DNA from: Hetaerina americana
Lineage: Eukaryota > Arthropoda > Insecta > Odonata > Calopterygidae
Length of the DNA: 64,000 nt
Direction: 5' to 3'
Assembly: GCA_022747635.1 (NCBI GenBank)
Contig: JAKTNV010000005.1
Coordinates: 36,628,336-36,692,335 of the forward strand
Position numbers and translations under genes: made by a program. Below the pieces are notes generated by a model that worked only from the letters and a program-made list of their open reading frames with translations, had not been told where the DNA came from and did no database searches. This document shows, piece by piece, positions 35,777 through 47,000 of the stretch (its first letter is position 1; each line of letters begins with the position of its first letter).

Positions 35777-36932
35777 TTAGGGCAATTAATTGCCAATAAG
35801 CCGACCTTGCCGCAAAGTTGGCACTTTTCTTGTGTCCTTCCAGGTCGACTGGGGCAATTGACACTGATATGCCCTCTTGCGCCACAGCTGAAACACTGGA
35901 CTCTCGGGCACGCATTTGCCCTATGTCCCGACTCTCCGCAGGAATAACAAGCTCCGTCAAAGCCAGGTCCCTGGTCTCTCGCCTGTGAAGGCCTAGACCA
36001 CGTAGGTCTCGTTATGGCCCTTCCTAACTCATAGCTGATGCTCTGTCTATGTCCATCGTCCCCTGATGCATCGTCCGAGTCATCACTGCTGTCAGTAGAT
36101 AACGACCCGCTCGTTACCTCCGACTCTGAAGAAGATGACGAAGTGGATGTTATTTCCCTCCGATACTTTTCCTTGGAACCCTTTCTCAAGTTCACTTCCT
36201 TATCGTTCTTCTCACTGCCCAATTTGTGTAAAATTCGGCTAATTCCATCCGTTAGGTTGTTGATCATCTCGTTCTGCTGTTGCAATTGACTCCGCAACTC
36301 CTTTATTTCCTCAGAGTTGCGGTCGCTCTGTACTGGTATCTCTTTCTGATTTGATTTCGCTTCCGAAGGCAGAATGCGCAGTTTTTCCTTTTCTCTGGTC
36401 AAATATGACGCTTCTTTCCTTTCCCCCAGCGGCGGAAAATCATATGAGTCCATCAGCGGCAGTTTGGGCTGAGGGCCCCCCGCTGCGTTTGCTGTAATGG
36501 TCCGAATGGGGTTCAGTTCCTCATTAATTTCTCCGTCGCTTGCGGCAACTTTCTCCGTCTCGATGTGCTTCTTTTTATGCCCCTTACTGCATGCTCCTTT
36601 CATTTTCCGCCCTGCATCTAGGTCTTCGTCCCAGTTTAAGGCGTATAAAGCTCCTGAGAGGGTTACATCGTCAGGCTGCACATCCTCGTCCAATTCTTTG
36701 ACCATGGTGTCCCTAACCGTGGTTGTGCCAAAAGAAGCTTAGCCCGCAATAATCGCTCTTTGCGCACTAAGAGTGGCCCTACCAAGGAGTGTCCTTTACT
36801 TGACAACTCATTTTCCACCTCTTCTTCACTCATTTCCTTAATTATTTCAAATTCTGCCTTTACCGCTGAATGCCGCAGCAGTGCCCTCATATCTCTCTGA
36901 TATCTCGCCAAAAATCCAGTGTCACCCTCCAT
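35671..36932 (-). pseudogene. Gypsy gag, broken by a frame change
   Basis: Two overlapping frames. The first runs from ATG 36932 for 89 codons to a stop at 36663. The second runs from 36705 for 344 codons to 35671, in the -1 frame relative to the first. The second carries an acidic/Ser-rich middle and two CCHC zinc knuckles (CYSCGESGH.., CFSCGARGH..), then a third knuckle in which His is replaced by Leu (CQLCGKVG-L). No slippery heptamer is seen in the first overlap, so a frame-breaking mutation is more likely there; alternatively true Gag starts at 36705. The 3' end overlaps pol by 106 nt. Confidence 0.85.
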
Positions 36933-37711
36933 TGTAAATTAGGAAGAAGAAAATTCTTAACCTATTGAATAATTAAAGGATTTGCCCCACCTGACCTAAA
37001 ATACGCTTACTGCAAAAATTTAATCTTAATCTAAAGATATTTCCCTGTTCTACAGTTATTATAACAAGTAGGGTAGAATAAATCAGAATTCTATATTAAA
37101 AGCATAACCTAACCTCAAAATTCAAAAATTACAAACTCCACTTCCTCTTTTCAAAGAATCCTCTGCCACTATGGGGATACGTGGCTACGCACGGAGCTTC
37201 CCTCAAGCCAATAATAGTAGTTAATCTTAGAAACCGATCGTCCCTCCGCAACTTAACTGGAAACAAGTCGCCTCGGGAATGTTCACAGCTTTCATCCCAC
37301 CCTCAACGCCAAGCAACCACTCAAAGCAACCGCACAAACCACATTCAAGTACAAAAGATTGAGTAGAAATTATAATCTCTTATTTACTGCTTCCCTCGAA
37401 AGAATTTTAAATTTTTTTATTTCATGAAAATGTATAGCGAAAAAAAAAAAGGACTAATTTATAAATCAATTAGAAACATTTTGTACCGCTCGCGAAGGAG
37501 CTGTACGTAATAACTAGCGCTCGCGCGATGTTAATCACGCATCGTTCCCGCTCACACACACGCTATGCACACCATGCCGATATCACTCCGCTCGCTCTCC
37601 TTCACACCATTGTTGCCTCGTCAAGGCCGACGCGACGCCATTTTACACTCGCGCCTCATGCGCACTCTCGAAATATAATTGTCACTTTTCTCGCACAACA
37701 ATAGAAAGGCT
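36933..37711 (-). other. Gypsy leader between PBS and gag
   Basis: About 780 nt of untranslated leader between the primer-binding site and gag. No convincing frame or conserved signal is visible beyond its position. Confidence 0.6.
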
Positions 37712-37729
37712 GCCCCACGTTGGGCGCCA
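37712..37729 (-). other. Gypsy primer-binding site, tRNA-Lys
   Basis: Minus-strand TGGCGCCCAACGTGGGGC, two bases after the 5' LTR. The plus strand equals the 3' end of insect tRNA-Lys(CUU), including the CCA complement. Confidence 0.9.
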
Positions 37730-37731
37730 TT

Positions 37732-38454
37732 TGTGACGCGGTATTTAATTTATAGATAAATTTTCCCCGATACCGCGAGACAAGGGAGGCCGCGACTCTA
37801 CTTGTTTTGAGGGCGCCAGGCTAGCCGCATGGCTAGCCGCAGAGTCACGCCGCTGGCTGTCACCTGGCCCATCACACTCCTCGTCTCAGGAGAGGGCTCG
37901 CTCACCTTTTATGTGCCCCGGGGTGGGCAGCGGCTCTTCAGCTGAAATCACGAGGGACGCAAGGAGGCGCATAAAAATGGACTCCGACGAGTAAACTTCA
38001 TAAGAACTATTTATTATCACAAGAAAAGGTGTGGGCGCTCCCAAGCAAACATGACGCGCGGTGCCGACGCCTGCTGGGCCACGATGTTGGGTGGCCGCTC
38101 GGCTGCAGCCGAAGATGGCCGCCTCGCTGTCGACTGCTGGCTCCCGATGTTCCGGTCGGGGCCTGCGGGGGGCCCACACGGCGAGGTCGGTTGCTGGCAC
38201 GCGCACCCCCGGTGTTCGCAGGCTGTCGGTGACTCGACGATGATAGCACACGACCTTCTCTCTCGGGCATCTCACAACGAACTCTGCTTCCCACGTGTTG
38301 GCCGGCACTCTCCGCGCGCGGCGCGCCCCGCTCTTCTTTTTTTCTTACATACATTGTCGGCGCCCACAAATAGCGCCCCGCCGTTCTACGGTTCGCGAGA
38401 GGGGCGCGCGTATTCGAACTGGGCAAGTGACGCTGCGCCAAGCACAACGTCACA
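37732..38454 (-). repeat. 5' LTR of the gypsy element
   Basis: 723 bp, TGTGAC...GTCACA ends, much more GC-rich than the surroundings. Expected to carry the promoter. Contains a duplicated GGCTAGCCGCAT-type palindrome near 37820. Confidence 0.95.
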
Positions 38455-38458
38455 AGGC

Positions 38459-39479
38459 AGAGACTTTCGAAATTTTGGACATATTTTAAGGATATGTGAA
38501 AAAAGGCGAATTCGGGCATTGGGGGGGGGGGAGGGGGTAGAAAAATTGCATAAAATCGTTGGTGGATTACCTGGGCGACCCCTAAGAGTTGAATCACCTC
38601 TTAGACGCGCCCTCCAAGTCCTGTCCTCCAACACTGGCAACAAAATGTAGACGTGAGATAAACTTATTATAATTGGTCACATTTCGACCAAATGCCAATA
38701 TGCTGTCTTTCCAAAACACGTCAACGAATTGTTTCTTTGACTCAGCGCCTAAAACATTTCAAGTTTTGGGTATATTATTTATTTTGGCAAATGTGTACGT
38801 GTAGAAAGGACAGAATTAATTCACTCGTTCTTATCGCACACCCAATTGCTTATTTGACATGTATTGCAAATCAAAGTATTGCAATTCTTCGTTCGATCGT
38901 GTCCAATTGGCGGCCGTTCATGACTTTTCTGTCACAGGAAAATGGTGGAAGCTTTGGATAAGTAAAATACAATGTGTATTTAAGTGAATGAAAATGGTAA
39001 AATTACAAGCTAATAATTTCAACCCCTCTCCTCTTGTGTTAAGAACTCATGGACATTTTTGTTCCTATCCGAAAAAATATAGATCACCCTGCGGTATATA
39101 ACTTTAGGCCGAAAGTTGGAGCATCCTTTCCAGGCAGCCGAAGGATTTGCAGTCCAGTAGCATCCTCGAGCATCTGTGACAACTGTCAAGGCTGTAAGGC
39201 TGTAAACGACAAGAGTTCATTTATACCATGTCAATACGGTGCGATAGATGAAAATTTCTCAAATGTTAAAGGCTTTTGTTGCCAAATGATCATCGCTACG
39301 TGGACTGAAAGGAAATATTTAAAGCTTTAAACATGGAAGAGGTTGATATAGTCCATGTGGCCACAGTTAATATGCATCTTCCATGTTGTCAAAGTCTTCA
39401 AAGGAGTGCAATTTGAGTCGGATGATCTTACTGTGTCGTCTTCTCTGCGATGAGTCTGAGAGCGAGAATAGTTTCTCTT
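38459..39479. other. No gene recognised
   Basis: Pre-insertion flank of the gypsy element and about 1 kb with no trusted frame. Confidence 0.55.
38521..38537. repeat. G-rich homopolymer run
   Basis: Eleven G, A, five G. Other homopolymers: C11 at 44153-44163 and G11 at 63678-63688. Length may be unreliable in sequencing. Confidence 0.9.
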
Positions 39480-40258
39480 GTTTATCTACATCTTAATTGC
39501 TCCTCTGAATACTCTATCACTTTCTTTTCAATTTTTCGGTGCAACTTTCCTTCAGAATCTGCTATGCGTCAGGGCAATTTTTCAGAAGATTTCAAATTTT
39601 TCTGCTAATTCTCTTTTGGCATAAGCACAATCACATTGTTATTGAGGTAAATGGGCATTTCTCTTCCCATGTATACACTTCACATGTTATGTTGTATTAC
39701 TTTGTCAGATTCTTATTTCCTGACATTTTTATTTGTTACAAGGGTATATCGTCAATCCCAGGTATCTAGCTTGCCCTTAGGTTCTTTACTGCCGCGTCAA
39801 ATTCAGATCTAAGGATATAGTTTCATTTCTTACTGTCGGCAGTAACCTCTTCTGCCAGTATTTTGCATGAATTTATTTTCCGTCTTAATGGGTCTCCCTA
39901 ATTGCTCTTTCCATGTCTTCCCTTTGTCTTCGTCTTCAGCAAGGTTTTTAATATTACTATCTCGAATGGCATTTTTATTCGCACTACGTTCATTGGAATT
40001 GTCTCACGGTTCTCTAAGCTGCACCTTTCCTTAGACAAGGCCACACCGCACTTAGCACTTAAAGCTCAGTTTTCATCCCCTCTTCCCTGGATATTTTCTC
40101 TTTTCAACTGTTTTCATTTCTCGGCTTTCGGTAGCATATCTGTTCTTCCTCAGCCCATGAGTTTTTGTTCTTTCTTTTCTCTTCTATTAGGTCCAATACT
40201 TCGATAGTGATCCATTTTTTCCTTTTCATGGATTTCCTTCGGCCTGTTGTTTTCTTCG
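39480..40258 (-). mobile_element. RTE-like fragment, inverted half
   Basis: Read on minus from 40258 downward: KKWITIEVLDLIEEKRKNKN (linker after the endonuclease), then KRELAEKFEIF near 39620 (cf. the KKDR.EKCEDFRTISL motif of the early RT domain). Stops and frameshifts throughout. Faces away from the adjoining plus-strand half. Confidence 0.6.
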
Positions 40259-40284
40259 ATAAATGCGAAAGACAGAACATTGAA

Positions 40285-40535
40285 ACCAGTGTCTCAACAT
40301 ACTCGGATAATTACCGGAAAAATAGAAGGAAAGATAGAAGAAAGCCTCATGGAAAACCAGTTCGGATTCAAGAAAACTGAGGAGCAGGGAGGAGATACTT
40401 GGCTTTAAAGTACTAGCCGAAAAAAACAGGTCATTACATGTGTCATTCGTGGACTTGGAGAAGGCATTCGCAAGTGTCGATTGGAACAATGAACTTCTGT
40501 GAATGATTCTGCACCTACCGCTCCAATAGTGTCAT
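40285..40535 (+). mobile_element. RTE-like fragment, forward half
   Basis: Plus strand reads KIEGKIEESLMENQFGFKKT and, in another frame, SLHVSFVDLEKAFASVDWNN: consecutive RT motifs that would follow directly on the inverted half at 39480-40258. Lost after the FVDLEKAF motif. Confidence 0.65.
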
Positions 40536-40599
40536 ACTTGGGACTTTTTCATTTCATTTACACCTCAGATGTATAATCCCATTCTAAGCATCTCTCCAT

Positions 40600-40848
40600 C
40601 ATAATATATCTCACAATATCTAATATTACTCTAGGTTTTTTAGCCAGCAAAATTACTGGAAAAATCAATCTAACTACGGACCAATATATTTTTATTTAGA
40701 TATTTAATTAATTTTAATGTGCACCAATCAAATTATCGTGAGTTCCAACTCATCAATCAATGATTTAGAGTAAAATTATTATCAATTTCATCAATTAAAG
40801 ATAGCGCACCATTGACGGAATTCAAATTTGCCTCCTTTGTACGTCACA
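40600..40848 (+). promoter_or_regulatory. SART3 upstream region, no TATA box
   Basis: About 250 bp between retroelement debris and the first ATG. No TATA box is evident. TACGTCAC at 40839-40846, directly before the ATG, resembles a CRE/ATF site. The role is inferred from position alone. Confidence 0.3.
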
Positions 40849-41073
40849 ATGGAGAACCGGAAGTGTATGCGTTCTTTCTTTCGCGTTCCTCACTTACAAA
40901 CGAAAATGGCGATGGCCGCAGATGACAACAACAGCGACGAGGAGCTAATGGATGAAGATTCAGTGAATGATGGCGTTAGCGAAGAGGAAGGTGATAATAT
41001 GGAAGCATCATCGGAAGATGAGTCGGATAACGATGCCGATCTTGAGCAGCGTTATGTTGAATTGGAAGAAAGG
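40849..41073 (+). CDS. SART3: SART3 exon 1
   Basis: Residues 1-75, including the Asp/Glu/Ser-rich N-terminus. Donor AGG|GTAGGT. A second in-frame ATG at 40906 may be the true start. Confidence 0.85.
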
Positions 41074-44000
41074 GTAGGTTGACGTTTTGTAACTGTTTAC
41101 GCTTTTTATTGCTTGTTTATTCACAAATTATGGATAAATTATCACTGTATTTTGTGTTTTGTAGGTGAAAGAAAATTTATATAATTATAATTTACATCTG
41201 GAATTGATTAAAGTATGTGAGAAATTGACAGATTTTGACAAACTTAAGAAAGTTCGCCAGAGAATGAGTGAAATTTTTCCTCTCACACCGGGTGAGTGTT
41301 TAATGATCTTTCAAATTAATAATAACTTTGTAATTGCTTTAGATTTTAACTAATGCGCATGAATTTTGCTTTAAAGCTCTGTGGATGTCGTGGCTGAAAA
41401 TCGAGAAGAGTATAGCAGTTTCTGAGGATGAAAGAAAAGGTGTAATCGCACTCTTTGATAGAGCAGTTAAAGATTATCAGTGTAAGTACCTGACACCTTG
41501 TCAAATTAATCGTTTATTTTAATTGACATAAATGTAAGGTATGACTACTCTGAATATTAACTTGTGGTAAATTAATTCGAAGCCGGTACTTCGCAAAATT
41601 TAGAACCTGTCCAATTAATGTGCCGGTGCCTAGCATAGAACAATCAGAAAAATTTAAACCTGCGACTTAACAATGCCTACCAGTTTCTTAGACTTGGAAT
41701 TTTTCTTATACATAATTTCTGTCCGCCCAATAAATTTTTGATTTTGTTTTATCGGCGAATTAAATTACTTGTTTGGTCCGATCTTCCTGTTTTGATCATT
41801 ATAATTAAATCCTTGCTATTAATTTAGATTCCCATTGGAATTTATAATTTAACATGGATTTAATTTATGGTTCTTTTAATTTTAATTCTTATTTCAGCTG
41901 TTGAACTTTGGATTGACTATGCTGATTTTCTGAAGCAAGGATCTCTTGATGATGAATTAACCGAAGGTATTCGTGCAGTTTATGAAAAGGCTCTCACTTC
42001 AGTTGGGCTCCATGTGACTCGTGGGTCCTTAATATGGGATGAATACGTGAATTTTGAAAAGGTATTTGTGGTCTGTCACTTTTGAACTCTCTCTGTAATT
42101 TATTAGTCGCGTCAGATGCACTATGCAGTTGTACCATTAAACTGTTTACTCATAGCCTATGAAAAGAGGTTTTGGATGTGGGAATACCTTGAAAGTTATT
42201 TGCGCCTAGAAAAATATCTTAAATGAGTTCAAGGAACCCATCTTTCAAGTGTACGAAGTTTTGCGTTTACTCTGTTGTTGATATAATTATGATATGGATC
42301 TGATGGATGATCATTAGCTCTGAAAAATTAGAAAATTTTGTGCCGGCATGTAGACCATTTTATGAAGAAGAAAGTGTTTCCCTACATAACGCTAATAATT
42401 TAACTAAGGAACCCAATAAATTACACATTTCATATTTGATTTCTTTGAAGTGACTGGAACCCAAATCATTCAACCTGTCAAGATATTGTAAGACACTGCC
42501 AGTATAATTAAATCACATTTCTTATTACTGCAAACTTGATTACTTGTCATGAATGGAATTTATTTGGTTTTTGTGGCCCTAAAATATGAACCACACTTTT
42601 ATAACTGACCCAGAATGAACATATCTAGTTAAAAAGATAAGCAGATTCAACCAACTTTTGTTGAAAGCGTTGTGACAGTGGAATCCTGTGTCTACACATA
42701 AAAATATGTATATTATGCGATATTAATATAATGCACTGACCAGTTTTGTTTTTAACACATCATCTTGCAGTTACAACCTCAGTTGTACCCCATGGTGATC
42801 ATGTTTTTATTCTGCTGTGTGATTCTCTTGAGCATTCAATTACCTCTATCCCTTAAGCAGTCAGTCTGTTGAGCCAATAGTATTTTAGTTGTATTTGGCT
42901 GTTCAAATTGATTTCAATGCTTTTTGTTGTAATTATGTTTAATACGTAGGTTTTTCTGTAACTACCTATTTCATTAGGGAGCTGTTAATTTCTATTTTCA
43001 ATGTAATTTTTTTTAAGTAATCCAGAACTCTGAGTAAAGAGACAAAGTTCCCCTTTGATGATTTTGAATGTATCTTTGTTGCATCACTTCCCTTATGCTT
43101 TTTTTAATATAAATATAACACACTCAGTTTAAAATATGAGATATATTTTTGAAGAAAATGATTATCAGTCAAATCTAGACATATTATTTGAAAGGCAATG
43201 TTTTTAATTTTTTTCATGAGCTTATCTGTATTATAAATTGTCAAAAAAAACAACTTGTTAAAATTGCTCATTTTATATCAGGGCCTCAGGCAAATATGTC
43301 ATTGTTTTATTCGATATTTTGCCATTTATTCTTTGCCTTAGTCATAGCAAATATTGGTTGGATCATTCATGAAGATTTTTGCTTCTCTTCCTTTTTTTAA
43401 ACATTTTACAGAGTATTTTATTAGCCATCAAAGAAAAAGTTGATCCAAGTAGCCCTGACTATGCTGCGCAACTTAAACGAGTTACACAGCTGTACAAAAG
43501 ACGCCTTTCCTGCCCTTTGCATGGTATGGAAAATGTGCATCAGGAGATGCATGATGTCTTTGCTAAAGAGTTTGGAGTGGAGCTAGATCCTGTTATTGAA
43601 CTTGGATATAGGAAAGCCTTAGCCAAGCTGGAGAAAGTCATTCCCTATGAAGAACTTCTGGTAAGTGAGTTGATATATTGATGTTAAAATTTCAAGAGAA
43701 GCAGAGGATTTTCCTGGTACATGATGCAAGTCTTTAGGTTTTCCATCATGCCATTTATTTATCTGCCTGCCAGGTAACCAAATATTGAATTTAGTATTTA
43801 ATATAAGTGTAAAAATAACATGACTCTTTTCGGAATTATCATCATCATTTAGTCAAATTTAGTTTACTCAGATTGCATCTATTAAATGTCCACCTTTGTA
43901 TGTGTGCCTCCATACTCACAAAAGTACTATTTCCCTAATAAAAAATTGCACAAATTCCATAAAAGCAAGAAATTGGACGCTCTCAAGAGTTTATAAATTA

Positions 44001-47000
44001 TCCAATGGAGAAACCAGAAGACAGAACTCCTTAATGACATTCAGTTCCTCTCTTGCCCCTCCCCACTTTTGTCCATTAACTTCCCTTAAGTGCCCTTTCT
44101 GACGACACCTTTTCCCCCCTCTCCTGTTTCCTGTCTTTCTCTTCATGACGAACCCCCCCCCCCACTCTTTCCTCCCCTGCCACCCCTCCTTGTAGCTTGG
44201 TATATATATTCCTTCCCCTTGTACTTTTCCTCACCTGATGATGATAGAGTGTATCGAAACCATGTTCGAAATAAAGTTTTAATTGTGGAAAATTGCAACA
44301 AAGTTTTTATTATGTCTCGATTCCACAACATGCATTCTCGCCTGACTCTTCACTTTTCGTACTATTTCCCTTGTCTAGAAAACCTGAGAATCAAATTTCT
44401 ACCCATGTGTATCGTAGTTCATTTATATTGTTAGTTGTTAGTGCAAACCATAATAAAATGATGCAGTCGATAAAGGATTAAATTATGGTAACATAGAATC
44501 GCGCTCTTGCTTGTGGTTTCTGGGATTTGCCTTGCATAGAATTGTATAAATAACTAACCATTCAGTATTTAAAGGAGGTAGGAAAATGTCCTTAAGAAGT
44601 GACAGCCTTTATTGGATAAATGGAATGGTGGTTTATGTTCAATGTTAGTTTAGTATTAAGTTTTTCATTTTTGAAATTTTTTATTCAGAATATAAATATG
44701 ATTAATGAGTTTCCTGTGTAGAATTTTCCGAAGGTGTTCCATGAGTGTATTCTTAGGTGATATTTTTTTGGGATAGAATTAACTGATTGCTTTTAAAATT
44801 TATTACTTCTAGGTGGGTGCTGATGGATCTGAAGTTGACCTGGAACCAGCTGCCCAACGGCTGTCTAGGTGGAGGGATTATCTCTCTTATGAAGGATCTG
44901 AAGAGGCTGATCCTGGCAGGATCCAGTGCCTTTATGAGAGGGCACTGTCTGAAGGGGGCTTGTGCCTTGAGCCAACTCTTTGGTTGGAGTATACAGAATG
45001 GTGTGACTGTACCCTTGGAATTGGGGCAGTGGCCTTACCTGTGTGTGAAAGAGCTGTTCGAAATTGTCCATGGAATTCACTCTTGTGGATTCGCTACCTC
45101 AGAGCAAGTGAACGGTACTCATGTGCACATGAAGAAGTTAAAGGTAACGTTCATTTCTGTGTAACATTTTCATGCATGATAAATGCTTTTTAGGGAGCAT
45201 GATAAAGCTATAAAACAAAATGCTCTGTTTTGTATTGTTATTTACATGCGATTGATAGTTTCATTTTAATTTTGTGCATTTCAATTGATGAATTCAGTAG
45301 TCATATTATTTAAAGCCCTTAAGAATTGATGAATTTCAACTGTAATGGAGATTTATGAAAATGCTTTAATTTATTAGACATTAAAATTTGCTGCAATTCT
45401 CATAATCTGTACTCCAGGAATCCTGGAAAGAGCCTTAGCATCTGGATTTTCTGTGGCTCAAGAATATAGGGATTTGTGGATGACCTACATTGACTACCTC
45501 AAGAGACGCTTGCGAAAGTGGGATGATGAACCTAGCCAGGGTGATGGCATCTGTGCAGAGCATAAAATTGCCAATGAAGAACTTCGCAACACATTTGACC
45601 GTGCTTGTTCCCATCTTGCTGAGTGTGAGGATTATTTTTCTCTTGTAGATTATTTTTACTAATAATTAATGCACTGGACTTTAAGACTCCAAGTTGAATA
45701 CACAGTAATAATTTTATTGTTATAATCTACAATGATAAATACATAAGCATAACCTAGGGGGAGTAAATTTCATGTTGGTCAAAATCAACCCTCCCAAGGG
45801 TCTGTGTATTGGGAGGGTAACACCCCCATTGCAACCATGGCTGTTGCTATTTATCAGATAACAAAAAAGATTGTATTTTAATCATAGATGACATTACTTA
45901 GGTTACAATTTTCAGAGTGTAAAAATAATTTGCCTTGGTCAAGGGGAATGATTTTTACACTTGGAAAATTGTTGCATAGTAATGCATATTAGTGGATGAC
46001 TCCGTCAAAAGTTACTGTTGTGGCATCTCCTGCAGTTTCTTGTAATTGAAATAATGTATATTTGTAGTAGATTTAAGTGAGCTATTTTTATTCATTCTCA
46101 AAGTCAGTTCTATCTTGCCTTGTGAGCCCATACTTAATATCTTAGCAATATTATTTAGTCAATCATGACCCCACCACAGATGAATAGAATTCATAATTCA
46201 TTTGTCATTAAAAATTGTCTAATGTAAATGTGTCAGTTACCCAACTTGGAACGAGTTCACGACCAAAGCAAACTCCAGCAAGGCAGGATTTTTTTACCAT
46301 TCTGTTCTCAAGACTTCATTTACTTGGATGGAATACTTTCAGTGACCAATTCTAAAGAACTGTGGGAGATGCTTCTGCTAATATGCATTCAACTCCATCA
46401 ATTTCAGATTGTAAAAATCATATGCCTTGACCAGGATTTGAACCCTATTAGATTGGCTTCCACAGTGTAAGAGGATGCCTTGTTAGCTTAATTAGTTAAG
46501 GAACTCAGCCGGACGTCATGGTTTCCAGGTTTGAATCCTGGTAAAGGCAAATAATTTTTACATGTTGAATTTGATGCATTTCAGTAACCATACTTCCCTT
46601 ACCCTTTGTTCAATCTATTATTAAGATAAACTAGATGTTAATATGAAAGTTGGGCTATCTGTTAAGATATAGTTATTAGATAATAATACCAGTAATTTAC
46701 TGTCTGTTTGGGTATTGGTACAGGCTTATGGAGTTGGAGATGTACCATTTATGTATGTTCCATAATAAATTATTATTGGAACTTGTATTTGATACAGATA
46801 TAAAAATTGCAATTTAAGCACCCACATGTTTGATGTTGGTCAAAGATTTTGGTAATTGTATGTTGGCATAGATTTCTGGGTTTCACTGCTTATAACGTGT
46901 TTTTTGCATTAATTTTTCTCTCATATTGCTACTGGCGTCTTCAGAAAAAAGTTAGGCATTTGTTGCATTGTGGATGTATAGAAATGTCTTAACTTATTGG

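Larger units (their letters stand above)
32022..38454 (-). mobile_element. Ty3/gypsy LTR retrotransposon, internally deleted, young
   Basis: A 6433-bp element read on the minus strand. Two 723-bp LTRs (5' LTR 37732-38454, 3' LTR 32022-32744) start TGTGAC and end GTCACA and differ at only two bases (32181/37891 and 32682/38392). The 4-bp target duplication AGGC lies at 32018-32021 and 38455-38458. The primer-binding site matches tRNA-Lys(CUU), and a purine tract precedes the 3' LTR. Gag-like and integrase-coding frames remain. Most of protease and the whole of reverse transcriptase and RNase H are gone through an apparent in-frame deletion near 34680. There is no env-like frame in the 520 nt between pol and the 3' LTR. 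The high LTR identity suggests recent insertion; because the copy lacks reverse transcriptase, it either lost it after insertion or was mobilised by enzymes from another copy. Confidence 0.95.

Noticed and set aside
36690..36745. Programmed -1 frameshift site inside gag
   Set aside because: No X XXY YYZ heptamer is present in the overlap; a mutation or a later start is simpler.
46476..46552. A functional tRNA gene
   Set aside because: The T-arm is perfect but the anticodon stem does not pair and the acceptor stem has a mismatch; the flanks belong to a repeat family.
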